NCBI RefSeq assembly: GCF_023283895.1
Contig: NZ_JAKILB010000002.1
Coordinates: 434,001-498,000 of the forward strand
Direction: 5' to 3'
From: Shewanella pneumatophori
GTDB lineage: Bacteria; Pseudomonadota; Gammaproteobacteria; Enterobacterales; Shewanellaceae
Length of the DNA stretch: 64,000 nt
Shown: in pieces, positions 17,770 through 27,496 of the stretch
How positions within the stretch are numbered: position 1 is the stretch's first letter
Layout of the letters: every line of letters starts with the position of its first letter
Made by a program: the position numbers and the translations under genes
The notes under the pieces: generated by a model
The model's database searches: none
What the model saw: only the letters and a program-made list of their open reading frames with translations
What the model was told of the DNA's origin: nothing

Positions 17770-20343
17770 ATGTCTAATACTTTGGAACTGAATTCTCTCG
17801 AGGAGTTGAAGTTTCATATCAAATCTTTCGACGAAAAGCTTAATGCGCAGTTTTTAACGCTGCCAGTGCAATCGCTATTAAAGAGGCGGGCTAAGCATAT
17901 AGACGAAATGTTGGTATCGTTATGGAAGACTTACCAATTACATAAAACTCCCATGTCGCTTAATGCTGTTGGAGGTTATGGCCGAAGGGCATTGCATCCT
18001 AGGTCTGACATTGATTTAGCCATCATCATTGAGCAAGAGTTAACCCCGCAACAACAAGAACAATTATCGCTTTTCCTTACCCGCCTTTGGGACTTTGGCT
18101 TAGATATTGGCCAAACCGTTAGAACCCTACCTGAGTCTATCGACGCTGCCGCAACAGACATTACCATTGCTACCAATTTACTCGATATTCGTTGTCTGGT
18201 TGGCGCTAAAAAACATTCGCAAGTGATTAAAGAGCAGCTTTATCAAAATGAGCTTTGGACTAGCCTGTCTTTTTATGATGCCAAGATGGAAGAGCAAGAT
18301 CTCAGGCACAATAAAGCGCAGAACACTGCGCTGTATTTAGAACCCAATTTAAAAAATAATCCCGGTGGCCTGCGCGATGTGCACACCATTATGTGGATAG
18401 CGCAAAAACATTTCTCACTAGCAAATGCCAATGCGTTAAAAACCATTGGTTTTTTACAGCAAGATGAAGTGTACGAGCTGTTAGAGGCTTATGACTTTAT
18501 TTGTCGTGTTCGCTGGGCACTACACTGCGTCACACAATCGGCGCAAGATGTATTATTGTTTGAGCACCAAGCGGCAGTGGCTGAGTTTATGCAGTTTGGC
18601 CAAGGTGATAATAGCCAGTTAGCTATTGAACGTATGATGCGTCAGCTGTTTCGGGCTATGACTCGAGTGCGCGAGCTAAACCAGATTATCTGTGACTCCT
18701 TCAAGCTCGATACGCTTAATGAAACCGAGCGTGAAAATCTGCAGTCTCTTGATAAATATTTTAGTGTTTGTAATGGCTTAATTGAGGTTAAATTTACTCA
18801 GGCCTTTATTGATAAACGCCAAGTGATACGCATGTTTAGGTTGATTGCAGAAAACGACAATATCATTGGTATTGCGCCGCAAACCCTTAGATTACTGCGA
18901 CAAACAAGGCGTCGTTTATTAGGTGAGTTACAAGATTATCAAGGTTGCCGTGAAGAGTTTTTGGCAATTTTGGCGCACCCTAAGGGGCTGCGTAAGTCGT
19001 TAGGCTTAATGCATCGCTATGGTGTGTTAGCCGCATACTGCTCACAGTGGCATGCGATCGAAGGGCAAATGCAGTTTGATATGCACAATGCGTTTACGGT
19101 CGATGAGCACACCTTTAAAGCGATTCAGTACATTGATAGCTTTGCGCTAAATAAGAAAAACAGTCTCACTTACAGTATCTATCAAAACTTGGGCAATCGC
19201 TTTGCCTTAGTGTTTGCCACCTTGTGTCACCATTTGTCAGGTAAGCAGGCGATTGAGAACAGCGAATTAAGTGCGATTCAAGCTAAAGAGTTGGCTGATG
19301 AACATTTATTGAAAGGCTCAACCACTACATTGATTTATTGGTTGGTGGCTAACCAAGATGTATTGATCAGCGCGATTCAAACTCAGGATATTAACGATCC
19401 TGATGTAATTAAGCATTTGGCAAAGCTGATTGGCTCTCAAGGTAAGCTTAATGCGCTATTTTTGTTTACCATCGCGGATATGATGGCCACGAATGAAAGC
19501 TATTGGAATGACTGGCAAGAAAGCCAATTAACTCAACTCTATATGGCTATTCGCGAAACGTTAAAACAAGGGATTGAAAATATCTTTGAGGTGCGCACCG
19601 TTATTCGTGAAAACCAAACGGATGCGCGAGCCGCATTGTTAGCCTCAGGTGTTGATGCCGAGCGGCTAACTAAGTTTTGGCAAAGTTTGCCTAATAATTT
19701 CTTCAGCGGTAATTCGGTTGAAGATATTGTCGAAATAACCGCGGGCATTTTAAAAGGCGAGCCGGGTACGACTCGGGTGCTGATAGGGCAAAACGGCGAT
19801 AACGGCTTTACCAGTATTTTTGTGTATACCGAAGACAGACCAAAACTGTTTGTCGACCTATTTAAAACCTTAGCTAGCTCTAAGCTTAAGGTGAAGGATG
19901 CGCAGATGATGCAGACCAAAAATGGTCAGGTGTTAGAGATCATCAAAATATTGGATCACAAAGATGAGCCAATTGATGATGAGCCAAGGTTAGAGCAAAT
20001 TGTTAAGCGTATTCATCGCGCCATCGATCAAAAAGATAAACCGAGAAAACTATTACCACATAGAGCACTTAAAAACTTCGATAACCCACCTGTGGTAACA
20101 GTGCTGCACACCACCAAGAAAAACCGCGCGCTGCTTAAAGTTAATACGTTGGACGACCCTATGTATTTAGAGCAGATCTGTAATCTATTATCAGAGCGCA
20201 ATCTCAGTATTCATTCCGCTAAAATTAGTACCTTAGGCGAGAGCACTGAAAATGTATTTTTAGTCTCTAATGCAGATCAAACGCCTTTTGGTCACGACGA
20301 GCAGTTAAAGCTGGTGGACATAATTGAAGAAGAAATTGCTTAA
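17770..20343 (+). CDS. GlnD-type PII uridylyltransferase paralogue with degenerate HD domain
   Basis: An 857-residue protein with the full GlnD layout. The nucleotidyltransferase motif GGYGRRALHPRSDIDLAI (from G68, with D80 and D82) is intact. The GlnD central region follows (LEPNLKNNPGGLRDVHTIMW), then an HD-domain region and two C-terminal ACT domains (roughly 670-745 and 785-857). GlnD uridylylates PII proteins with the first domain and removes UMP with the HD domain. The HD region keeps MHNAFTVDEHT (H439). However, the canonical HD pair reads HH (H487-H488), the usual KGRGGDHS stretch reads SGKQAIENS, and a later conserved His is Gln (Q529). Uridylyl-removing activity is therefore probably lost. 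It is not next to map/rpsB or dapD, where glnD usually sits, so it is probably a second copy. Confidence 0.88.
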   Translation: MSNTLELNSLEELKFHIKSFDEKLNAQFLTLPVQSLLKRRAKHIDEMLVSLWKTYQLHKTPMSLNAVGGYGRRALHPRSDIDLAIIIEQELTPQQQEQLSLFLTRLWDFGLDIGQTVRTLPESIDAAATDITIATNLLDIRCLVGAKKHSQVIKEQLYQNELWTSLSFYDAKMEEQDLRHNKAQNTALYLEPNLKNNPGGLRDVHTIMWIAQKHFSLANANALKTIGFLQQDEVYELLEAYDFICRVRWALHCVTQSAQDVLLFEHQAAVAEFMQFGQGDNSQLAIERMMRQLFRAMTRVRELNQIICDSFKLDTLNETERENLQSLDKYFSVCNGLIEVKFTQAFIDKRQVIRMFRLIAENDNIIGIAPQTLRLLRQTRRRLLGELQDYQGCREEFLAILAHPKGLRKSLGLMHRYGVLAAYCSQWHAIEGQMQFDMHNAFTVDEHTFKAIQYIDSFALNKKNSLTYSIYQNLGNRFALVFATLCHHLSGKQAIENSELSAIQAKELADEHLLKGSTTTLIYWLVANQDVLISAIQTQDINDPDVIKHLAKLIGSQGKLNALFLFTIADMMATNESYWNDWQESQLTQLYMAIRETLKQGIENIFEVRTVIRENQTDARAALLASGVDAERLTKFWQSLPNNFFSGNSVEDIVEITAGILKGEPGTTRVLIGQNGDNGFTSIFVYTEDRPKLFVDLFKTLASSKLKVKDAQMMQTKNGQVLEIIKILDHKDEPIDDEPRLEQIVKRIHRAIDQKDKPRKLLPHRALKNFDNPPVVTVLHTTKKNRALLKVNTLDDPMYLEQICNLLSERNLSIHSAKISTLGESTENVFLVSNADQTPFGHDEQLKLVDIIEEEIA

Positions 20344-20417
20344 TATTGATGTAGCCGACAGCAACTGTTAGCGCTGATACAATACTGGTTTTCAGTTAAT
20401 AGGTTGAATAAATAAGC

Positions 20418-21080
20418 GTGAAGTTGGCTCTATTTGATTTTGATGGCACCTTAACCAACAAAGATATGTTCACTAAGTTTATCTTTTTCTCTGCCACGCC
20501 TATGCGGTTGGCGTTGGGTGTTATCTTTATGTCACCGCTATACCTGCTTTACAAAATGGGTGTTATTCCAGCCCGCAAGCTTAGACCTTTTGTAAGTTAC
20601 TGTGCGTTTGCTGGTCGCGACAAGCAGACTCTTGACCGGCTTGGTGTTGAATACGCTACAAAAATTATTCCACGCTATCTGCGCCCTGAAATGCAACAAA
20701 CCCTCAAACAGTATCAAGCTGAAGGCGCAAGCATCGTTGTGGTTTCTGCCTCGTTAGATCTCTACCTTAAGCCTTGGTGTCAGATTATGGGGTTAGAGCT
20801 GATTTGCAGTGAAATGGCAACCGAGCAAGTGGCTAAACAAGAACAGATACAAGCGCATAATCAAGAACTAAATCAAGAACCGAAAAATAGCCGTTACACA
20901 GGATTCTATGTTGCAGGCGACTGCAGTTGTGAGGCTAAGGCGTCTAAGGTATCTGAGCGCTTTAATCTTAAAGATTACAGTTACATATACGCCTATGGCG
21001 ATACTAAAGAAGACTTAGCCATGCTAGCCCTTGCAGATGAAGCCTATATGCAAGGTGTCACGCAATCCTTAATAGAGTAA
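20418..21080 (+). CDS. HAD-IB family phosphatase
   Basis: A 220-residue HAD-superfamily hydrolase of subfamily IB. Motif I is FDFDGTLTNKD (nucleophile Asp in DFDGT). Motif II is VVVSASLDLYL. The motif III lysine probably lies in CEAKASKV, and motif IV is YGDTKEDLAML. Helices inserted after motif I (RLALGVIFMSPLYLLYKMG) are hydrophobic, as in the PgpC/YfhB group, hinting at a membrane-linked phosphate ester, but the substrate is not certain. It starts with GTG at 20418. It lies 74 bp after the glnD-like gene in the same direction and may share its transcript. Confidence 0.85.
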   Translation: MKLALFDFDGTLTNKDMFTKFIFFSATPMRLALGVIFMSPLYLLYKMGVIPARKLRPFVSYCAFAGRDKQTLDRLGVEYATKIIPRYLRPEMQQTLKQYQAEGASIVVVSASLDLYLKPWCQIMGLELICSEMATEQVAKQEQIQAHNQELNQEPKNSRYTGFYVAGDCSCEAKASKVSERFNLKDYSYIYAYGDTKEDLAMLALADEAYMQGVTQSLIE

Positions 21081-21694
21081 CCAATTGCACTCATTGGCTA
21101 TTAGTTAGACTAAATCCGTTGGTTAATGGATGAAACAATTGCGTAAAATGGTTATTTGGCAGCTAAAGGTTGGTTACCGATTATGACTTGCTACTAGTTT
21201 TGCGAGTAAATTTGTAATAACGATAAGCTTAATTAGCATGGATGTCGTTATTGGTTAAAGTTATCAGGGAGTTTCATCATGATAGGGAAGTTTTTCATTT
21301 CATTTGTGGTTATTTGCAGTTATATGCTGATACCGTTCCCCATTGCACTGGCAATGAGGGAAATATTTTTTCTACCAGACTCCTGCTATTAACGATTACA
21401 ACTCGTCTGCTCAGCTTGAATGTAAATCTTATCCATTACTCATGTTTATGTATGGTTTGTTGTGTGCTTGATGTTATATCTTTTATCGCTGTTGTTATGT
21501 TGTTATGTTGTTTGTTAAGGGTTGTGATTTGGGGCGCATATTTTGAGCGAGGCAACAGCGATACTGCGGCATAAGTCTTCCTTGCATAAAGATAAAACTG
21601 GAGGCAAGCCCGACCTTGGTATAACAAGTTGTTACTTGACCAAATTCCTTTAGTGAACAACACTCTATGCTCAACATATACCCTACAAATATGG
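21081..21694. other. Long intergenic region before the CstA-type gene
   Basis: 614 bp with no supportable gene except a possible 37-codon frame at 21279-21392. A 110-codon frame across 21242-21574 looks random: it is rich in Cys and Leu with no domain. Probably a long leader or regulatory region of the transporter gene. Confidence 0.4.
21279..21392 (+). CDS. Possible small membrane peptide (37 aa)
   Basis: ATG at 21279 is preceded by AGGGAG with 8-base spacing and opens a 37-codon frame ending TAA. The peptide starts MIGKFFISFVVICSYML, hydrophobic for about 20 residues, then charged (AMREIF). It could be a single-pass small protein or a leader peptide for the downstream transporter gene. No homologue comes to mind. 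Confidence 0.3.
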   Translation: MIGKFFISFVVICSYMLIPFPIALAMREIFFLPDSCY

Positions 21695-23176
21695 ATGATT
21701 ATAAAAATGCTAATATTCTTAATTTGTATTGCAGCATTACTGCTAGCATACAAGTTCTACAGTCCCTTTGTAGAACGCCAAGCTGGAATAGATCCAAATG
21801 CAAAAACCCCACAAGCAAGATTTGAAGACGGTGTCGACTATGTCGAAGTTCACCCGGTTAAAGCTTACTTAATTCAGTTTCTTAATGTTGCCGGTGTTGG
21901 GCCTATTTTTGGGCCAATTCTGGGTGCGTTATATGGTCCAATTGCACTGGTGTGGATTGTCCTAGGTAACATCATTGGAGGGGCGGTTCACGACTACTTC
22001 TCTGGTGTGTTGAGTATTAAAGAAGACGGTAAAAGCTTGCCTGAAATCGCAGGGCATTATTTTAACGTTTACTTTAAAGGGGTGATGTTGATTTTTACTG
22101 CCATGCTACTGTTTTTTGTTGGTGTGGTATTCATTATGAGCCCAGCTGGGCTGCTGAGTAACCTTGATTACTTTGAAGGTACAATCTTAGCCAACAATAC
22201 CTTTTGGGTATTGGTGATTTTAGGTTACTACTTCCTAGCAACCATGCTGCCTATCGATAAGATCATTACTAAGCTTTACCCAATATTTGGTTTATTAATG
22301 ATTGTTATGACAGTGTCGATTGCAGTTGCACTGCTAATTAGCGCCCCGCAGTTACCTGAAATGGGCGATATATTTGCTTACTTTGACCATAGTCATTACA
22401 ACAACGATTTGCTAGAGCCAAACCCAGACGGTTTGCCTGTGTGGCCTTTATTATTTGTCACCATTACCTGTGGCGCAATTAGTGGTTTCCATTCAACTCA
22501 AGCACCTATTATGGCGCGCTGTTTAACTAACGAGAAATATGTTCGTCCAGTATATTATGGCGCAATGATGTCTGAAGGCATCGTGGCATGTGTGTGGGCA
22601 ACAGCCGGTATTGCAGCATTCCCAGGTGGTTATGTTGAGCTGAAAAGCATTTTAGATGCGGGCGGCCCAGGGCTTGTGGTCAACCAAGTTGCGACAACTT
22701 ACCTTGGTGTTGCAGGTGGTATTATGGCGATTATTGCGGTGGCGATTTTCCCTATTACCTCTGGCGATACAGCCTTTAGATCTTTACGTCTAACGATTAT
22801 TGATGCGTTTAAGATCCCGCAAAGTTTGAAAAACCGCTTGTTCTTAGCGATCCCAATTTTAATCATCGCTTACTTTATGACTAAGATTGATTTCTCGTTA
22901 ATCTGGCGCTACTTCGCGTTCTCAAACATGCTGCTTTCAACTAGCGTATTGTGGCTAGCGACTAAGTACCTGTTTGACAGGGGCACCTTCCATTGGATTG
23001 TGAGTTTACCTGCTATTGTGGGGACTTGCGTTACGGTATCTTATATCGTCACTGCAGGCATTGGCTTAGGGTTACCGCAATCACTGAGTCAACCTGTTGG
23101 CATCGCCGTGGGTATTGTATGTTTGATTGCACTGATTATGGCGCACAATAAGCGTAAAGCGGTTAGTCAGCCATAG
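21695..23176 (+). CDS. CstA-family carbon starvation protein (peptide/pyruvate transporter)
   Basis: About 493 residues and highly hydrophobic, with many transmembrane segments. Family signatures are present: GPIFGPILGALYGPIALVW near the N-terminus, GGAVHDYFSGVLS, GAISGFHSTQAPIMARC, and ITSGDTAFRSLRLTI. CstA proteins carry peptides or pyruvate across the inner membrane under carbon limitation. This one is shorter than E. coli CstA (about 700) and belongs to the compact subgroup. The start is uncertain: ATG at 21695 or 21707 both begin just before the first membrane helix, and neither has a clear ribosome binding site. Upstream in-frame sequence to 21629 looks non-coding. Confidence 0.88.
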   Translation: MIIKMLIFLICIAALLLAYKFYSPFVERQAGIDPNAKTPQARFEDGVDYVEVHPVKAYLIQFLNVAGVGPIFGPILGALYGPIALVWIVLGNIIGGAVHDYFSGVLSIKEDGKSLPEIAGHYFNVYFKGVMLIFTAMLLFFVGVVFIMSPAGLLSNLDYFEGTILANNTFWVLVILGYYFLATMLPIDKIITKLYPIFGLLMIVMTVSIAVALLISAPQLPEMGDIFAYFDHSHYNNDLLEPNPDGLPVWPLLFVTITCGAISGFHSTQAPIMARCLTNEKYVRPVYYGAMMSEGIVACVWATAGIAAFPGGYVELKSILDAGGPGLVVNQVATTYLGVAGGIMAIIAVAIFPITSGDTAFRSLRLTIIDAFKIPQSLKNRLFLAIPILIIAYFMTKIDFSLIWRYFAFSNMLLSTSVLWLATKYLFDRGTFHWIVSLPAIVGTCVTVSYIVTAGIGLGLPQSLSQPVGIAVGIVCLIALIMAHNKRKAVSQP

Positions 23177-23484
23177 CTTTGAGATCTCCCCTTTAAATAG
23201 GTGTTGATATCAGCCTCTGACAAGAGAGCTGGGTGTTACATCTAGACATGATTGAATGATTGTCATCACAAAGGCTGCAGTTTGCAGCCTTTTTCATGAT
23301 CGCAGAGCCATCCTAAATAACGCTGCTTGTAAATCCTCTATAATTAAATTGTCACATTCAACCAATTTTAAATTCGTTAACAGCAGTTTTTACGGTTTTG
23401 TTAGAGTAATTACTTGATTTTATTTTTAAGCTAAGTAGCTTGGTATTGTAAGGCTACTCTAATATTCGACGACAAAGGCGGCTT
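23177..23484. other. Intergenic region before a diguanylate cyclase gene
   Basis: 308 bp containing the terminator at 23270-23296 and then AT-rich sequence expected to carry the cyclase promoter. Nothing else seen. Confidence 0.4.
23270..23296 (+). terminator. Terminator after the CstA-type gene
   Basis: AAAGGCTGCA-GTT-TGCAGCCTTT hairpin running into five T. Confidence 0.85.
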
Positions 23485-24549
23485 ATGGATAGACAGTATT
23501 TTTCTGTAAAACCCCAAGACGAAGGGCTGTTTGATATCAATAGTCGCCAGCGAGTGTTGAAGTTTATCCTCATTGTGTCGCTAATAACATTTCTGCCTTT
23601 AAGCATCAAAAATTTCGTGATTGGTGAAACGTTACTTGCCTGTTTCTTGGTCGCTTTCGAATTGGTGTTACTGATTGAAATTATTGCGGTGCTGCGCTTA
23701 AAGCACAGCCTTTGGAGGTATAAACCGTCATTGTTTTTCTTGAGTATCTCAATGGTGCTGACGGTAGATAGCTTTGGCACTTTAGGTACTTACTGGGTAT
23801 TTCCTGTGGTGGTCACAGTGGTGTTTTTAGTTCCTCGAAAACTGGCATTAATCACCAACGGCGTGATTATTGTGGGTAGTATTTTCACGATTATCCCTCA
23901 CCAAGAGCCCACGGTGACGCTACGCTTTGTTTTAGCGCTATTGTTTAGTGTTTCTATTGCTCACTGCGTGGTTGAAACCCTGCGTCAGTTGCAGTCTAAA
24001 CTCAGTTATTTATCGACTCGAGATTCATTAACTGGGGCACTAAACCGGCATCAAATGGAGATCAGCCTACAAGCTGCGACTCGTAAAGCGGCTCTTGGTC
24101 AGCAAACCTGTATTGCGATTATCGACATAGATTATTTTAAAAAGGTGAACGATTTACATGGTCATGATGTTGGCGACCAAGTGATAAAATCTGTGGTTGA
24201 ATTGGTTAACAGTAATAGTCGTCAAACAGATTTACTATTTCGCTTAGGGGGCGATGAGTTCTTATTGCTGTTTGATAATACCAAGCAAGAAAGTGCGCTT
24301 ACAGTTACCCAAAATATTCGTAATAAAACCATTGCAGGCTTGGCTATACAGTGTCCGCAAATCGCTGAAGTTACGCTCAGTATAGGTATTGCTCAGTCAA
24401 TCGCTAATGAAACAAGTGAAGTGTGGGTAAAACGTGCTGACATGGCGCTTTACGCGGCTAAAAAGGCGGGTAGAAATCAGGTTAAAGTGAGTGTGATTAG
24501 CGAATATTACCCAGACAAGTTAGTTAATATTCAGTCTGCTGCAAAATAG
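23485..24549 (+). CDS. Membrane diguanylate cyclase (GGDEF)
   Basis: A 354-residue protein. The N-terminal half (to about residue 165) has five or six membrane segments (FILIVSLITFLPLSI; YWVFPVVVTVVFLVP). A C-terminal GGDEF domain follows with RDSLTGALNRHQME, IIDIDYFKKVNDLHGHDVGD and an intact catalytic GGDEF (G255-F259). RQTD at 246-249, five residues before GGDEF, is a canonical product-inhibition I-site. It should therefore make cyclic di-GMP with feedback inhibition, responding to an unknown membrane signal. AAGGCGG precedes the ATG at 23485. Confidence 0.93.
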   Translation: MDRQYFSVKPQDEGLFDINSRQRVLKFILIVSLITFLPLSIKNFVIGETLLACFLVAFELVLLIEIIAVLRLKHSLWRYKPSLFFLSISMVLTVDSFGTLGTYWVFPVVVTVVFLVPRKLALITNGVIIVGSIFTIIPHQEPTVTLRFVLALLFSVSIAHCVVETLRQLQSKLSYLSTRDSLTGALNRHQMEISLQAATRKAALGQQTCIAIIDIDYFKKVNDLHGHDVGDQVIKSVVELVNSNSRQTDLLFRLGGDEFLLLFDNTKQESALTVTQNIRNKTIAGLAIQCPQIAEVTLSIGIAQSIANETSEVWVKRADMALYAAKKAGRNQVKVSVISEYYPDKLVNIQSAAK

Positions 24550-24642
24550 CTAACACTTGCCACAAGGTTAGCAGTAGTAAAAACAAAATCGCAGTAAATC
24601 CTACCAGTGCTAGCAAAACAGCCTCCAGTTTTTAATTAATTA

Positions 24643-24669
24643 AATAAGGCCAGCCTAGCTGGCCTTATT
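24643..24669 (-). terminator. Terminator of the TonB-receptor gene
   Basis: AATAAGGCCAGC-CTA-GCTGGCCTTATT, a 12-bp stem 9 bp past the receptor stop. Confidence 0.85.
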
Positions 24670-24677
24670 GCGTAGTT

Positions 24678-27044
24678 TTATAGGCTAAATTCACCACGTA
24701 AGGTTAAGGCAAAGTGTCTTGGTTCACCTAAAGCCGGGGTGCGGGTAAAGTTATTGGTAATGTACTCTTCATCAAATAAGTTCTTACCTTGCAGGTAAAT
24801 TCCCACTGTTTGCCACTCGTAACCAATCTGCATATTGACCAGAGTGCGGCTGTCATTGTAAGGGTCAAATAGTTCATCCCCCTCTTTGTAACCTTCGCGG
24901 TATGGATCAACCTTAACCGGTGCGCTTTGGGCATAGTTGGCATTCACGTTAGCAAAAATACCATTGTCAGCGCTGTAAGTAGCGCCAACATTACCTGTCC
25001 ACTCTGGTGCGGTAAATTGGCGGCCGGATAAGTCATTAACGATCGGTGTCGTTTCAGTAGGAATTGTGATCACAAAATCAGTAAACTCGGTCTTTGACTG
25101 CCCCACAGCAGCATATAAGGTGAGTTCGTCAGTGACTTGGTAGTTCAGCTCAAGCTCAAAACCTTGCACAGTTGATTGACCTGCATTGACGGTTTCATTG
25201 TCATAACGGTTAGGTGAGAGTTGCACGTTCACTTGTTGGTCACGCCAGCCGACATAAAACAGGTTAGCATTGGCAACGAGGTCGCCGTCTAACCAAGTAG
25301 AGCGCAGCGATAGCTCATAGTTATCAGTGTATTCAGGATCGTACTCAAACACATCACCGCGAGCGTTATTTATGCCTACGCCACCTGAGCGATAGCCTTT
25401 TTGGTATGAAAAGCTAGTGATGAAGTCTTCTGTCCAATGATAGCTCACACCTAGCTTAGGCAAGATAGTATTAAAGTCATTTTCAATCTTGGGGGTGGTT
25501 GATGAAGCACTGGCGGCTAAATCATAAAACTGCTGATTAATACCTGCGATTAACGGCGCGATACCTTCATAAGGGGTGCCAATATAACTGGCTGGATCGG
25601 GTATTTTATCTGCATTCAAGATGATGTATTGCGCATCATTTTGTGTTTGTTGTTTTTCATGGTCAAAGCGAATGCCACCAAAAATGTCCCACTTTTCCGT
25701 TATATTCCAAACCGCATCGGCAAATAACGCATAACTTGAAATTGTCTGCTGTGACGAGGTTAATGCGCTTGTGTGAGCAGGATTAAACTCGGCATATTGG
25801 CCAACCACTAAATCTGCAATAGGTTGGCTGAGACCGTATCTTGCTTGCAATATATCACTGGTGAGGCCTAAACGGTTTAGCTTCAAATTACTTAAGCCGT
25901 TAGACTGGTCGTCGACATCAGTATTGAAGTAATAAGCGCCGATAATACCGCTAAAGTCATCGTATTCAAAAGTCAGTCTTAGCTCTTGGCTTAGTGAGTC
26001 GGTGGTATTTTTGTAGTTAGAAATACTGCCAGTATCTTCAGGGAATTGACTGCCTTCAATCTCTAAGAAGTCAGAATCCCAAGTAAAGCGAGTATCGACA
26101 CTAGACCAAGTTGTATATGAGCCTAGCGACCAATAATCGTTTAAGTCGTAGTTTAGCTCCAGTACCAGAATGTCGGCATCGACGGTCTCTTTTCTTTCAT
26201 CGTTATTGTAGACATAGCGATTCTCAAATGGGTTTTGACCTTGTGCAATTTCTACCGCGGTATGGCCATAATCACTATTGCTGCGGGTATAGCCAAGCTG
26301 AGCTGAAAACTCAGGCAGTGCCGATGGTTGATACAGTAACTTTAATCGATAAGTGCCGTCGTCACGATAATCGGCAGGTTCATTGCGAACTAAGTTGTCA
26401 ATATAGCCGTCAGTCTCTTTCTTTTCACCACTAAAGCGGAATGAAAGCTCATCTTCAATAAGGCCACCGCCAATGGCGACGCCAATTTCTCGTTGGCCGT
26501 ATTCGCCGACAGTTAGCTGGTACTTTCCTTGCCAGTCTTGGGTTGGTGCTTGAGTGGTCATTATGACCGCGCCAGCTAACGCATTACGGCCTTGCAATGT
26601 CGATTGTGGGCCACGCAATATTTCAACTTGCTTAGCGTCCCAAGTTGAAAACCCGCCGCCATAAATCATACGCTCAGGCAAAGGTGCACCATCTACATAA
26701 ACACTGGCCAAAAAGCTGTTGCCACCCCCAGATACATTAAAACCATCAATACCACGAATGCTAAAGCTACGATTACCTGTGACTTGAGCATTAGCGGTAT
26801 TGATTATTACATCACGAAAATCATTAATATTTTCTTGTTCTAACTGCTTCTCAGTAAGCACCGCAACACTGGTTGTGGTCTCTTGCACAGTACGGGCTAT
26901 TTTCTGGCCAGTAACCATGATCCGCTCAATATTACTGGTATCGGTAGCATTATCTGCTGCAGCAGATAAACAGGTTAGTGAGGCCGGAAGAAGTAAACCA
27001 AAGCGAATTGCGCTGGCAATAGGGGTTAAGTTAGATGATCGCAT
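24678..27044 (-). CDS. TonB-dependent receptor, probably for an iron complex
   Basis: A 788-residue outer-membrane receptor. A signal peptide (ending LTCLSAAADN) precedes a TonB-box-like segment (IERIMVTGQKIART). The plug domain follows (VAVLTEKQLEQENINDFRDV; ILRGPQSTLQGRNALAGAV). A 22-strand barrel ends in the family-typical NLFDEEYITNNF and LTLRGEFSL. It faces a divergent operon of DUF3325, DUF3649-like and PepSY genes across a Fur-like inverted repeat, a layout known from siderophore/iron uptake loci. The ligand is not deducible from sequence; a ferric siderophore is the likely guess. Confidence 0.92.
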   Translation of the reverse strand: MRSSNLTPIASAIRFGLLLPASLTCLSAAADNATDTSNIERIMVTGQKIARTVQETTTSVAVLTEKQLEQENINDFRDVIINTANAQVTGNRSFSIRGIDGFNVSGGGNSFLASVYVDGAPLPERMIYGGGFSTWDAKQVEILRGPQSTLQGRNALAGAVIMTTQAPTQDWQGKYQLTVGEYGQREIGVAIGGGLIEDELSFRFSGEKKETDGYIDNLVRNEPADYRDDGTYRLKLLYQPSALPEFSAQLGYTRSNSDYGHTAVEIAQGQNPFENRYVYNNDERKETVDADILVLELNYDLNDYWSLGSYTTWSSVDTRFTWDSDFLEIEGSQFPEDTGSISNYKNTTDSLSQELRLTFEYDDFSGIIGAYYFNTDVDDQSNGLSNLKLNRLGLTSDILQARYGLSQPIADLVVGQYAEFNPAHTSALTSSQQTISSYALFADAVWNITEKWDIFGGIRFDHEKQQTQNDAQYIILNADKIPDPASYIGTPYEGIAPLIAGINQQFYDLAASASSTTPKIENDFNTILPKLGVSYHWTEDFITSFSYQKGYRSGGVGINNARGDVFEYDPEYTDNYELSLRSTWLDGDLVANANLFYVGWRDQQVNVQLSPNRYDNETVNAGQSTVQGFELELNYQVTDELTLYAAVGQSKTEFTDFVITIPTETTPIVNDLSGRQFTAPEWTGNVGATYSADNGIFANVNANYAQSAPVKVDPYREGYKEGDELFDPYNDSRTLVNMQIGYEWQTVGIYLQGKNLFDEEYITNNFTRTPALGEPRHFALTLRGEFSL

Positions 27045-27136
27045 GTTTTATCGTCCAAGTGATAATGGTTGTTATTTTTAATTGCGGCGATGCTAACATA
27101 ATCATCTTGTAATCTGATAACCTATTTACGATAATT

Positions 27137-27161
27137 AATACAAATTATTATCATTTGTATT
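27137..27161. promoter_or_regulatory. Fur-type inverted repeat between divergent iron-uptake genes
   Basis: AATACAAAT-TATTATC-ATTTGTATT, a perfect 9-7-9 dyad. Its core on the minus strand reads AAATGATAATAATTTG, close to the Fur consensus. It is 93 bp from the receptor start and 16 bp from the DUF3325 start, so it could repress both. Confidence 0.65.
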
Positions 27162-27176
27162 AACTTTGGTCGTTTT

Positions 27177-27494
27177 ATGATTTTTGTTAGTGTTTTTTTA
27201 TTGTGGCTTGGATGCTTTGCTAGCTATTTATCTTCTAATAGACAGAGACTTACCGTTAAACCTATTCCTAAGATGCCTGCTTGGTTGGGTTATGTCATAG
27301 CGCTCTGCTTAGCGGTATTTGGCCTGACAACACATTTTGGATGGCTGGTCTCATTATTAATTAGCTTGCTATTAACCATGGCAATGTGGCTGTTGTTAGT
27401 TGTGGTGGCTGCTCACGCTAAAGAGCGCAGCATATTGGTGTTCGCAATCGGCGCAGCAATATTTCCAAGTATCTTTCTATTAGGGATTAATTAA
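27177..27494 (+). CDS. DUF3325-type inner-membrane protein
   Basis: A 105-residue protein with three or four membrane segments (VFLLWLGCFASYL; VIALCLAVFGLTTHFGW; LVSLLISLLLTMAMWLLLVVVA) and a short hydrophilic loop. Size, topology and position beside a PepSY protein and a TonB receptor match DUF3325. Function is unknown; it is thought to accompany siderophore-iron reduction. It is the first gene of a three-gene operon, 2 bp before the next. Confidence 0.75.
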   Translation: MIFVSVFLLWLGCFASYLSSNRQRLTVKPIPKMPAWLGYVIALCLAVFGLTTHFGWLVSLLISLLLTMAMWLLLVVVAAHAKERSILVFAIGAAIFPSIFLLGIN

Positions 27495-27496
27495 CC

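Noticed and set aside
21242..21574. A 110-codon open frame before cstA
   Set aside because: Composition is random-looking with many Cys and Leu, it has no domain, and it has no good start signal.
26111..26434. A 107-codon frame opposite the TonB receptor gene
   Set aside because: Antisense shadow, rich in His and Arg from reverse-read Asp/Tyr-rich barrel codons.
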